From contig NZ_CP120683.1 in the NCBI RefSeq assembly GCF_030506325.1, forward strand, positions 3,038,001 through 3,102,000: 64,000 nucleotides of DNA, written 5' to 3'. This document shows positions 36,214-45,040 of the stretch, one piece after another (positions within the stretch are counted from its first letter, which is position 1; every line of letters starts with the position of its first letter). Origin of the DNA: Tunicatimonas pelagia (GTDB lineage Bacteria; Bacteroidota; Bacteroidia; Cytophagales; Cyclobacteriaceae). The position numbers were made by a program, and so were the translations under genes. The notes beneath the pieces are model-generated. The model worked only from the letters and a program-made list of their open reading frames with translations, searched no databases and had not been told where the DNA came from.

Positions 36214-39042
36214 ATGCCTCGAGATACCAGCATCAAGTCCATTTTAATTATCGGAAGTGGCCCGATCATCATCGGCCAAGCCTGCGAGTTTGATTATTCC
36301 GGTTCACAAGCGGCGCGCTCGCTGCGAGAGGAGGGCATAAAAGTCTCGCTGATTAATTCTAATCCGGCGACGATCATGACCGACCCGATTACGGCCGACG
36401 ATGTGTATCTCAAGCCACTGGAGAAGAAGTATATTATTGAAATTCTTAAAAAGCATCATGAGGAGGGCCGCCCCATCGACACCGTATTGCCGACGATGGG
36501 TGGACAAACCGCGCTGAACCTAGCCATCGACTGCGACAAAGCCGGAATCTGGGAAAAATTCGGGGTGCGGATGATTGGGGTGGATGTAAACGCCATTGAA
36601 ACTACTGAAGACCGGGAGAAATTCCGCTTGAAGATGCACGAGTTGGGCGTGGGGGTTTGTAAGGGTCGCATCGCCACTTCATTCTTACAGGGAAAAGAAA
36701 TTGCCCAAGAAATTGGCTTTCCGCTGGTAATTCGTCCGTCGTACACCTTGGGCGGTTACGGAGGCGGGTTCGTAAACGATGCCAGCGAGTTTGATAAAGC
36801 ACTAAACGCTGGACTACACGCTTCACCAGTGCATGAAGTGTTGGTAGAACAAAGTATTTTGGGTTGGAAAGAATACGAACTGGAGTTGCTGCGCGATAAT
36901 CTGGGCAATATGATTATCATCTGCTCGGTAGAGAATTTTGACCCGATGGGAGTACATACTGGGGATTCTATTACCGTGGCTCCCGCTATGACCTTACCCG
37001 ACACTGTGTACCAGCAGATGCGCGATCTGGCGAAGATTATGATTAACGGCATCGGCGAGTTTGCCGGGGGCTGTAATATTCAGTTTTCGGTCAATCCGGA
37101 AGACGATTCTATCATCGGTATTGAAATTAACCCGCGCGTTTCTCGTTCATCCGCATTGGCTTCCAAAGCTACCGGATACCCGATTGCCAAAGTTGCCGCT
37201 AAGCTAGCGATTGGCTATACCTTGGATGAACTCAAAAACCAGATTACCGGAACCACCTCGGCCTTCTTTGAACCGGCGTTGGACTACGTGATTGTGAAAA
37301 TTCCGCGTTGGAATTTTGCCAAGTTTGACGGGGCTGATACCCACTTAGGTTTGCAGATGAAATCGGTGGGTGAAGCAATGGGAATTGGTCGAAATTTTCA
37401 GGAAGCTTTGCAGAAGGCCTGTCAATCGTTAGAGATCAAACGAAATGGATTGGGAGCTGACGGTAAGGAGGAAACCAACCAGCAGAAAATTCTGGAAACG
37501 CTGGAGCACCCCAGCGATGACCGTCTGTTCCGCATCTACGATGCCTTTAAATTGGGTATCTCGTTCACCACCATTCGTAAGCTGACCAAAATTGATCCTT
37601 GGTTCTTACGACAGATTGAGGAGCTGATTGAACTGGAAAAAGAAATTCAGCAGCACTCGCTGGATACGCTTCCCGCCGAACTAATGCGGGAGGCGAAGGA
37701 GAAGGGCTACGCTGATCGACAGATTGCCCACTTGCTGGATTGCCTGGAAAGCGAAGTGCATAGTAAGCGCAAAGAGATGGGCATCAATCGGGTGTACAAA
37801 CTGGTGGATACCTGCGCGGCCGAGTTCGAGGCGCAAACCCCCTACTACTACTCTACCTTCCAGGAAGAAAATGAGTCCATTTCATCCGATCGAAAGAAAA
37901 TAGTCGTGCTCGGCTCGGGTCCCAACCGCATTGGGCAAGGTATTGAGTTCGATTACTGCTGTGTACACGGCGTATTGGCGGCCAAAGAGATGGGCTACGA
38001 AACTATTATGATTAACTGCAACCCCGAAACCGTTTCCACTGATTTTGATATTGCCGATAAGCTCTACTTTGAACCTGTCTTCTGGGAGCATATTTACGAC
38101 ATCATACAGCACGAAAAGCCCGAAGGCGTGATTGTGCAACTGGGTGGACAAACCGCGTTGAAGCTAGCCGAAAAACTTGACCGCTACGGCATTCCGATTA
38201 TTGGCACTAACTACCAGTCGCTGGATTTAGCGGAAGATCGCGGACGTTTTTCTACTTTGCTGAAAGAAAACGATATTCCCTACCCTAATTTCGGCACTAT
38301 CTCTGATGCTGAATCAGCCTTAGAACTCTCCAAAGAAATCGGTTTTCCGCTGTTGGTACGTCCGTCCTACGTGCTGGGTGGGCAGAGCATGAAGATTGTG
38401 ATTAACGAGCAGGAACTGGAGAAGCACGTGGTAAACATTCTCAACGAGATGCCCGGCAACCACATTCTGCTCGATCACTTCTTGGAAGGAGCGATTGAAG
38501 CCGAAGCTGATGCCATTTGCGATGGCGAAGATGTCCATATCGTCGGAATCATGCAGCACATTGAACCTGCCGGAATTCACTCCGGTGATTCTTACGCAGT
38601 GCTACCACCCTACAACTTGGGCGACTTCGTGATGCAGCAAATTGAAGCTTATACCAAGAAAATTGCTTTAGCCCTTAATACGGTTGGCCTAATCAATATT
38701 CAGTTCGTGGTGAAAGACGATAAGGTGTACATTATTGAGGCCAATCCGCGCGCTTCGCGTACGGTTCCTTTTATCTGCAAAGCCTATCGCGAACCCTACG
38801 TGAACTACGCCACCAAAGTGATGCTAGGCGAAAAGAAGGTGAAAGACTTTGATTTCAACCCCCACAAGCAGGGCTACGCCATCAAAGTTCCGGTCTTCTC
38901 CTTTCACAAATTCCCCAATGTAAACAAGGAGCTGGGCCCCGAAATGAAATCTACTGGCGAAGCCATCTACTTCATTGACGACCTACTGGATGACTACTTC
39001 CTTAACGTCTACAGCGAGAGGAATTTGTATTTGAGTAAGTAG
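36214..39042 (+). CDS. carB: Carbamoyl-phosphate synthase large subunit
   Basis: A 942-aa enzyme with two ATP-grasp halves. The first half opens with ILIIGSGPIIIGQACEFDYSG and the second with VVLGSGPNRIGQGIEFDYCC. It makes carbamoyl phosphate for pyrimidines and arginine from bicarbonate, ammonia and ATP. The protein ends near where the MGS-like allosteric domain begins in the roughly 1073-aa E. coli enzyme; short forms of this kind occur, to my knowledge, in other Bacteroidota. carA is not in the window. It stands alone on its strand. Confidence 0.95.
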   Translation: MPRDTSIKSILIIGSGPIIIGQACEFDYSGSQAARSLREEGIKVSLINSNPATIMTDPITADDVYLKPLEKKYIIEILKKHHEEGRPIDTVLPTMGGQTALNLAIDCDKAGIWEKFGVRMIGVDVNAIETTEDREKFRLKMHELGVGVCKGRIATSFLQGKEIAQEIGFPLVIRPSYTLGGYGGGFVNDASEFDKALNAGLHASPVHEVLVEQSILGWKEYELELLRDNLGNMIIICSVENFDPMGVHTGDSITVAPAMTLPDTVYQQMRDLAKIMINGIGEFAGGCNIQFSVNPEDDSIIGIEINPRVSRSSALASKATGYPIAKVAAKLAIGYTLDELKNQITGTTSAFFEPALDYVIVKIPRWNFAKFDGADTHLGLQMKSVGEAMGIGRNFQEALQKACQSLEIKRNGLGADGKEETNQQKILETLEHPSDDRLFRIYDAFKLGISFTTIRKLTKIDPWFLRQIEELIELEKEIQQHSLDTLPAELMREAKEKGYADRQIAHLLDCLESEVHSKRKEMGINRVYKLVDTCAAEFEAQTPYYYSTFQEENESISSDRKKIVVLGSGPNRIGQGIEFDYCCVHGVLAAKEMGYETIMINCNPETVSTDFDIADKLYFEPVFWEHIYDIIQHEKPEGVIVQLGGQTALKLAEKLDRYGIPIIGTNYQSLDLAEDRGRFSTLLKENDIPYPNFGTISDAESALELSKEIGFPLLVRPSYVLGGQSMKIVINEQELEKHVVNILNEMPGNHILLDHFLEGAIEAEADAICDGEDVHIVGIMQHIEPAGIHSGDSYAVLPPYNLGDFVMQQIEAYTKKIALALNTVGLINIQFVVKDDKVYIIEANPRASRTVPFICKAYREPYVNYATKVMLGEKKVKDFDFNPHKQGYAIKVPVFSFHKFPNVNKELGPEMKSTGEAIYFIDDLLDDYFLNVYSERNLYLSK

Positions 39043-39147
39043 TATAGAAGAGATTATCATTGACATGGGAGAAGTAATAGGGACCAATTGCTGTCAGCAT
39101 ATATTTTACACATGACTAAGATATAGTACCTCATATAGTAAGAAGAT

Positions 39148-42100
39148 ATGAAAATTGGAATTTTACATTTAACCGACTTGCACATCCAAGATGAGATTTA
39201 TTCTGATAGAATAGATAAGCTTACTAAAGCAATAGATTTTGATGTAAAACAGTTATCAAATTTATACTTAGTGTTATCAGGTGATGTGGTAAATTATGGA
39301 AGAAGTGTTGAGTTTGAAAAAGCCAAAGTATTTATTAACGAACTAACAGATAAGCTGAAGGCTAAAGGTAAGTCAAGGCTACTGAACATTAAAATAATTG
39401 CCGTTCCTGGTAATCACGACTGTTGTTTTGATAATGAGAAAAAGACAAGAAAATCAATAATTAACGATTGTAAGAAAGATATTATTGAGGAGGAAGATTA
39501 TTTTATCGACGCTATGGCCGTTCAGTCGAATTATTGGGATTTTTCAAATGAAATAACCGAGCTTAAAGAGAGAAATCAAGTGTCTTACAAATATGAATAT
39601 ATACCTCATATTGACTTTAAAGTTACTTTTCATTGTTATAATACAAGTTGGTTAACTGAAATTAATGAAAAACAAGGTGGTCTCATTATTCCTGAAAATA
39701 AATTCCTTGATAATAAAAATGGTGAATACGTAATTTCAGTATTTCATCATCCAATCGATTGGTTATCTGCTAACACCAAAAGGAACAATAAACAGCGTTT
39801 TGAAGAACACTTAATCAATAGTTCAAATCTTGTTCTCTACGGCCACGAACATGATAAAGGCGGTTCTAAAGCCATTATTCAAAAAAATAGTAATATAGTT
39901 TTCTGCGGAGGAAAAGCATTTGATAAAAGCGAAATTAAAGAAACAGGATTTTCTCTCTATGAAATAGATTTAACAGATAAGTCTATAAATATAAAAACAT
40001 ATAACTTCGACGGAGATAGTTACACTGTTGAATTTGAGGATAAGCACAAAATCGTAGAAAAAAGTAAGCGTGAATTCATTTTATCTGAAGACTTTGAGAA
40101 AAAAATCACTGGGCTAAATATTCCATTAAAGCATTCAAAAAAGCCAAAACTAGCTTTGTCCGATGTTTTCATTTTCCCTGATTTAGAGCCTTTGATAGAA
40201 GATGATAAAGTAGTTAAATATCCAAATTCTAAAGAATTAATCGAAAAAGTCAAAAATAATGAAAAGGCAAATATACTGATTGAAGGCGCAGACCAATCTG
40301 GCAAAACATCTCTAATGCATGTGTTATACAAGAGGTTTTACGAAATGGGATATACGCCTATATACCTTAGGGGCAAACATTGTAAAGAAACCAACATCAA
40401 AAATTTAGTTAAGAAGTCATTAAGAGAACAATACGGAAGTGGGGATGTAGATAGATTTTTTCAACTAGAAACTAAAATACTTTTGCTAGATAATTTTCAT
40501 AAATCAGAGCTAAATTCTACATATAAAAAGCGATTAATTGAATCATTCAATGACAACATTGAATTTATTATTTTAACTTCTGACAGTACTTATAACTCAA
40601 AAAATGTAACTGAAGAAGCAACTAGTTTAAAAAGTTACACGAAATTCAAACTGCTGCCCTTAGGTCATGAGAAAAGAAGTGAACTAATTGAGCAATGGTT
40701 GATGATCGGTGAAAATAAGTTAACAATACAAGAAGAGGTCATTTTGGCAAATGTAAAATCTCGATTTAATGAAATAGATTCATTAATTGGTAATAGACTA
40801 ATGCCCTCTTATCCTATTTTTATTCTAACATTATTGCAAAGTCTAGATGAAAATTTGCAGAACTTCACTCAAACTTCTTATGCTAACATATATCTCGTAC
40901 TAATTAAGGCTGGTCTAGTAAAAGAGGGAATTAAAGATACTGTATTAACAAGTCTACTTAATATACTTAAAGAGCTAGCTTTTTACTTATATGATAATGA
41001 GAAATCTGCATTTAATAGAAGTGACTTTGAGAATTTCATTAGTGTCTATTCAGGAAAATACTTTAGACATCAAGTGTTGACAGATGATAAAACTTTAAAT
41101 GTTCTTTGCGATTCAAATATTTTAAAATTTGAAGACGAATATTATAGTTTTTCATATAAGTACATATACTACTTTTTAATAGCTCAAAAGATTTCATCTG
41201 AAATTGATAGTCATGAAAGTTTAATATATCAGTTATGTGATAACATTCATTTAGAAATCAATGCTAACATTTTGATCTTTCTTTCTCACCATACCAAAGC
41301 TCAGATACTAATTGATAATTTAGTATTTACGAGTCAAATTCCTTTCGAGAATGCTAACCCTTTAACATTAAACAAAGATGATAACTTTGTTAAGTTCATT
41401 GCAGAGTTTACGAATGAAATCAAAGATGAAGTTATTGAAGAACGAAATCCTAGAGAAGAAGTCAAAAAGAATCTAAGGAATAAAGATGCAATTGAACGCC
41501 AAAAGTTGAATAATAAAGAGCAAGAGGACGAAAGCATTTTACCTGAGGAAATGATCGAGATAAATCAGGCTTTCAGAACAGTTAAAATCATTGGTCAAAT
41601 TGTAAAAAATCAAAGTGTTGATTTTGAAAAAGAAAAACTGATAAAATTAGTTGAAGCTGCTTATAATACTATTTTTCGTTTTCTCGGCTTCTATTCTGAA
41701 ATTTTGGAGAATGATAAGAATTTGTTAGTTGAAGCCGTTGTTGAAATAATTCAAGAAAAGGAGAAAAAGAATAGACGTGTTGAAGTTGATTACAAGCTCA
41801 TTGAGAAAACAGTCAGAAAAATACTTCAATTTATCTCTTGGAGAATTTGTGTTGATAGTATCACAAATTTAATGTTTGCAGTTGGTGCAAAAGGTCAAAA
41901 TGAATTGTTTGATAAAGTTAACTCAAACATTGATTCAACCGCGTCAAAAATTGTAACATTTTCTGTTAAAACGTCTTATGATAAGATTGATTTAAAAGAA
42001 CTAGAAAAATTGTTTAAGGACGTTGAAGATAATTATCTAGCTCAATGCATACTAAGAGAATACATTAAAAGATACCTATATACAAACTTTGTTGAGCGTA

Positions 42101-42174
42101 GCAAGAGAGAGCGAATAATACATATAGCTGGATTTAACAAAAGAGGACTTATTGGAAAAATGAAAGCAAAATGA
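39148..42174 (+). CDS. Metallophosphoesterase-STAND-like NTPase fusion, candidate defence protein
   Basis: A 1008-aa soluble protein, visibly AT-rich against its neighbours. The N-terminal domain (about 1-300) is a complete calcineurin-like phosphoesterase: D10/H12 in HLTDLHIQ, D46 in SGDVV, N89/H90 in PGNHD, H200/H201 in FHHP and GHEH at 232-235. A linker leads to a P-loop NTPase with Walker A GADQSGKTS (380-388), Walker B ILLLDN (D448) and a later PSYPIFILTLLQ helix like those after STAND/NACHT cores. The last 350 residues are helical without clear repeats and may be the sensor. The architecture suggests a regulated nuclease or phosphodiesterase triggered by a ligand. I know no characterised system with this exact make-up. 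Confidence 0.8.
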   Translation: MKIGILHLTDLHIQDEIYSDRIDKLTKAIDFDVKQLSNLYLVLSGDVVNYGRSVEFEKAKVFINELTDKLKAKGKSRLLNIKIIAVPGNHDCCFDNEKKTRKSIINDCKKDIIEEEDYFIDAMAVQSNYWDFSNEITELKERNQVSYKYEYIPHIDFKVTFHCYNTSWLTEINEKQGGLIIPENKFLDNKNGEYVISVFHHPIDWLSANTKRNNKQRFEEHLINSSNLVLYGHEHDKGGSKAIIQKNSNIVFCGGKAFDKSEIKETGFSLYEIDLTDKSINIKTYNFDGDSYTVEFEDKHKIVEKSKREFILSEDFEKKITGLNIPLKHSKKPKLALSDVFIFPDLEPLIEDDKVVKYPNSKELIEKVKNNEKANILIEGADQSGKTSLMHVLYKRFYEMGYTPIYLRGKHCKETNIKNLVKKSLREQYGSGDVDRFFQLETKILLLDNFHKSELNSTYKKRLIESFNDNIEFIILTSDSTYNSKNVTEEATSLKSYTKFKLLPLGHEKRSELIEQWLMIGENKLTIQEEVILANVKSRFNEIDSLIGNRLMPSYPIFILTLLQSLDENLQNFTQTSYANIYLVLIKAGLVKEGIKDTVLTSLLNILKELAFYLYDNEKSAFNRSDFENFISVYSGKYFRHQVLTDDKTLNVLCDSNILKFEDEYYSFSYKYIYYFLIAQKISSEIDSHESLIYQLCDNIHLEINANILIFLSHHTKAQILIDNLVFTSQIPFENANPLTLNKDDNFVKFIAEFTNEIKDEVIEERNPREEVKKNLRNKDAIERQKLNNKEQEDESILPEEMIEINQAFRTVKIIGQIVKNQSVDFEKEKLIKLVEAAYNTIFRFLGFYSEILENDKNLLVEAVVEIIQEKEKKNRRVEVDYKLIEKTVRKILQFISWRICVDSITNLMFAVGAKGQNELFDKVNSNIDSTASKIVTFSVKTSYDKIDLKELEKLFKDVEDNYLAQCILREYIKRYLYTNFVERSKRERIIHIAGFNKRGLIGKMKAK

Positions 42175-42285
42175 GGGCCGCTCCTTTTAAAACTAGAAAC
42201 TTATTCATATCACAATTGAGGCTAAATAGCAAAAACAGAAAACATTATACTTCCGTACAATATCAGTGAGTCAATCGCCAATACG

Positions 42286-42495
42286 ATGAAAGAAGAATTG
42301 CTGAAAAGAATTACGATGAATCCGAAGGTTAGCTTCGGGAAACCCACTATTCGTAATGTGCGCTATCCGGTAGAAGTAATGCTGGATCTGCTTGTGGCGG
42401 GCATGACTACCGAAGAGATTCTAGAAGGTTATACTGACTTGGAAAAGAAAGCTTTACAAGCTGGCGTCCTTTCCGTTGACGAGACAATCTGCTAA
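42286..42495 (+). CDS. DUF433 antitoxin-like protein, orphan and altered at the C-terminus
   Basis: A 69-aa protein. The first 60 residues follow DUF433 closely: ITMNPKVSFGKPTIRNVRYPVEVMLDLL, then MTTEEILEGYTDLE (the segment is split here for length). The usual ending (roughly DLExEDIxAALxFA) is replaced by DLEKKALQAGVLSVDETIC, so the tail is altered. DUF433 proteins are often antitoxins paired with a DUF5615 PIN-like toxin encoded just downstream; none is present here. It lies between the STAND-like gene and the mobile mystery pair. Confidence 0.75.
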   Translation: MKEELLKRITMNPKVSFGKPTIRNVRYPVEVMLDLLVAGMTTEEILEGYTDLEKKALQAGVLSVDETIC

Positions 42496-42618
42496 ATCTA
42501 TTAATAGTATAAAAGAGTTTGATTTGAGTTAGCCACACGCTCTTCTCTTATGAGAGTGGACAAAATTAATCCTTTCTACCCTCTATGAGTTAACAGTTAA
42601 GTTTACTTTTTACCATAC

Positions 42619-42640
42619 TTGTAAATATAAATGTTTACAA
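42619..42640. promoter_or_regulatory. Operator 1 of mobile mystery protein A
   Basis: TTGTAA-N10-TTACAA, 22 bp. It has the same layout as the site at 42651-42672, and the two are exactly 32 bp apart (about three helical turns). Tandem identical half-sites before an HTH gene suggest cooperative autorepression. Confidence 0.7.
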
Positions 42641-42650
42641 ATCCTCTGTC

Positions 42651-42672
42651 TTGTAAACTTATGAAGTTACAA
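42651..42672. promoter_or_regulatory. Operator 2 of mobile mystery protein A
   Basis: TTGTAA-N10-TTACAA, 22 bp, ending 2 bp before the ATG at 42675. A repressor bound here would block translation start and the promoter together. Its twin lies at 42619-42640. Confidence 0.7.
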
Positions 42673-42674
42673 AT

Positions 42675-43136
42675 ATGAGAAGCAAGCGAACACTTTTATT
42701 GGAACAGTTAGACCAAAAGTTTCAGCCATTTTTTCAAAGTAGAACGGTCTTAGTTCCAGAGCGCGGGTGGATAAATACAATTCGGACTGCCCTCAATATG
42801 ACAATGGCTCAACTTGGTGCCAAACTGAATATAACCAGGCAAGGTGTAAAAAGCATGGAAGAAAGTGAATCTAATGGAACGATAACGCTCAACTCCTTAA
42901 AAAATGTAGCTAATGCAATGGACTTGAAATTAGTGTATGCACTAGTTCCGAAAGATGGTACCATCGACGATTTAATACAGAAGAAAGCAGAAAAGCTGGC
43001 TCAAAAAATAGTGTTAAGGACTAATCAAAACATGAAGTTAGAGAACCAAGGAATTGGAGATGAAAAGATAGATAAAACCATAAAAGAACTTGCCAATGAA
43101 ATAAAGCGGGAGATGAGAAAGTCATTATGGGATTAG
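42675..43136 (+). CDS. Mobile mystery protein A (Xre-type HTH regulator/antitoxin)
   Basis: A 153-aa protein with a helix-turn-helix at about 40-90 (TIRTALNMTMAQLGAKLNIT, then RQGVKSMEESE) and a basic helical C-terminus. It matches the mobile mystery protein A family (TIGR02612 as I recall it), which is normally paired with a Fic-domain protein B. It overlaps the start of the B gene by 10 bp. Two matching operators lie just upstream, so it probably represses its own operon. Confidence 0.85.
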   Translation: MRSKRTLLLEQLDQKFQPFFQSRTVLVPERGWINTIRTALNMTMAQLGAKLNITRQGVKSMEESESNGTITLNSLKNVANAMDLKLVYALVPKDGTIDDLIQKKAEKLAQKIVLRTNQNMKLENQGIGDEKIDKTIKELANEIKREMRKSLWD

Positions 43137-43645
43137 AACTTAGTTACATAGATGGACAAACCCCTCTAGCGGAAGAAGAAAGGGAAGGTCTGAAAATAAA
43201 GTCAATTACTACCCAAGGAGAGCTGGATGAATTTGAGCAACTGAACATTGAAAAAGCAGTTGAGTGGACTATTCACACCAAGTTGAAACCCGAGAAAATT
43301 TTGACCGAAAAATTCATAAAAGACTTACACAAAAGAATGTACGGCGACGTATGGAAATGAGCCGGTGAATTTAGAAGGACCGAAAAAAACATTGGAATTC
43401 CGTGGATACAAATTGGAGTTGAATTGAAGAATTTATTAGAAGACGCAAAGTATTAGATAGACAACAAAACCTTTTCGCCTGAAGAAGTAGCCATTAGATT
43501 CAAGCATCGGGTTGTATCGATTCATTGTTTTCCGAATGGAAATGGTAGACACGCTAGAATGATGGCCGATATAATTATGGAATCAATATTCGGGAACGAA
43601 ATATTTTCGTGGCATCAATCAAATATGACTAATTTACTATTTTAG
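43127..43645 (+). pseudogene. Mobile mystery protein B (Fic domain), inactivated
   Basis: The frame starts MGLELSYIDGQTPLAEEE and continues as a Fic-type protein in one reading frame, but is broken three times. A TGA at 43358-43360 replaces the Trp of the WKWAGEFR motif. A TAG at 43454-43456 replaces the Trp in the YWIDNKTFSPEE region. The sequence then ends about 25 codons after the Fic motif, HCFPNGNGR at 43523-43549, where family members usually continue some 40 residues. Each stop is one G-to-A change from TGG. Mobile mystery protein B is thought to be an AMP-transferase toxin or effector. Confidence 0.88.
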
Positions 43646-43764
43646 TGCGTAACATCAGTTAACCAAATTGAGCATATATTTCACTTTCTAGCAAAACCAT
43701 ACAGATGTAATAAATTTTATATTTTGCTATTTTTTGTTTATTTTCGTACTAAAATTACCTAAAT

Positions 43765-44718
43765 ATGAAATTTAAAATTATATCAGTTATATTTCTTCTT
43801 ATTTATTCTATTGCTTTTTCGCAAGGAATAGACCGTTCCTTACCTGAGTCTCATCAGCAATATATTGACCAGAAAGGGTACAACGATCTGCTAGCATTTA
43901 CTTTTCAGCAATTGAGCAATTTTGAGATTCTGGAGGTAAAAGAAGGAACTATTAACATTCAAATGGGCGAATACCCCTACTCTTTTTCGTTGTTACCCCT
44001 CATTGAGCAGAGTGCTGAATTTGCCTTTGACTCCACCGGGCGGGAAGATTTAGTGAGTGAGTACGTAGCTCTATTGGTAAGTGCCTACGATGATCAGCGT
44101 ATGCTGAGTGAGGCTGATTTTTCAACCGTGCAGAAGTACCTTCGGTTACAGTTACATCCAGCAGCCGATATAACTGAAGAAGATTGGAACCGTTGGGTGG
44201 TACAGCCCGACTTGGAAGGAACTGTTACTTGTGCAGTACTAAACTTACCAACCGCTACCGCCACCGTGGAGCGGAGTCAACTGGAGCAATGGAAGGTGAG
44301 CGAGGAAGAAATCTGGCAGATTGCCAAGCAAAATACCGCCGAATCTACCTACGAAACCGTTTGGAAAACCGTGGCCAATTCTATTGAATTGTTAGCCATA
44401 GGCGGAGCTAGTGCTACGCTAGTACTAGATGAAATTGTACCGGAGTCCATTAGCGACTATGGGGCGATTGTAGCCGTACCTCACGAAGAGATAGTACTCA
44501 TGCATCAGTTGAAAGAAGACAACCTAGAAAGTTTTCAAAAAGTAATTGAGTATTTGCACAGCTTTGTTACTGAGCAGTATCAAGGGCACAGTCAGCCAAT
44601 TTCACCCTATTTTTACTGGTACTCGCAGGGGGAGTATCTTCGGATACGTTTGGGCAAAGATCAGCACGGCAATCTGCACATCTTTCCGCCCACGGCTAGC
44701 CTGAGTTCTGAGGACTAA
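43765..44718 (+). CDS. DUF1444-like (YtpQ-type) exported protein
   Basis: A 317-aa protein with a signal peptide (about 1-20, ending IAFSQ). The C-terminal half has the DUF1444 pattern: IGGASATLVLDEIV, then YGAIVAVPHEEIVLM. In other bacteria YtpQ-like proteins are poorly understood cytoplasmic proteins, so export here is unusual. I have no support for an enzymatic role. It lies after the decayed Fic gene and convergent to the 77-aa gene at 44719. Confidence 0.65.
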   Translation: MKFKIISVIFLLIYSIAFSQGIDRSLPESHQQYIDQKGYNDLLAFTFQQLSNFEILEVKEGTINIQMGEYPYSFSLLPLIEQSAEFAFDSTGREDLVSEYVALLVSAYDDQRMLSEADFSTVQKYLRLQLHPAADITEEDWNRWVVQPDLEGTVTCAVLNLPTATATVERSQLEQWKVSEEEIWQIAKQNTAESTYETVWKTVANSIELLAIGGASATLVLDEIVPESISDYGAIVAVPHEEIVLMHQLKEDNLESFQKVIEYLHSFVTEQYQGHSQPISPYFYWYSQGEYLRIRLGKDQHGNLHIFPPTASLSSED

Positions 44719-44952
44719 CTATTCCTCTTCAGACGAATCATCATCCTTTTGATTGGGGGCTTCGTCGCGGCCTTCAATATCGTCGCGGTCACGAAGTTTC
44801 TTATCATCTACGTGCTTATTCAGAAACTTATTAATTTTATCAATATCGTAGTTCGTCTGAATCTCCCCAAATGTATCAATCTTGATGTCGAACCCATCTA
44901 ATTCCGGGTTTACCTTCGGTTTTTCTCGTTTATTTAATCTTTTTCTTCCCAT
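44719..44952 (-). CDS. Small charged hypothetical protein, 77 aa
   Basis: A hydrophilic, likely disordered protein: basic N-terminus (GRKRLNKREKPK), a short structured centre (FDIKIDTFGEIQTNYDIDKIN) and an acidic C-terminal tail ending DDDSSEEE. It resembles small conserved Cytophagales proteins of unknown role. It lies between the DUF1444-like gene and gltX, on the gltX strand, with an 88-bp gap. Confidence 0.6.
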   Translation of the reverse strand: MGRKRLNKREKPKVNPELDGFDIKIDTFGEIQTNYDIDKINKFLNKHVDDKKLRDRDDIEGRDEAPNQKDDDSSEEE

Positions 44953-45040
44953 AACTTTAAGTGGATAATTAACAATTGAAAGTGGATTGTTAGCCTGTGC
45001 GTAAATCCTTTAGAAGTAACTCAAAAAGCGTGCTACCTGT

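Noticed and set aside
43358-43456. TGA in the Fic gene read as selenocysteine or by stop reassignment
   Set aside because: A second, different stop (TAG) occurs 93 bp later at another Trp position, and the rest of the window uses TGA and TAG as normal stops, so pseudogenisation is simpler.
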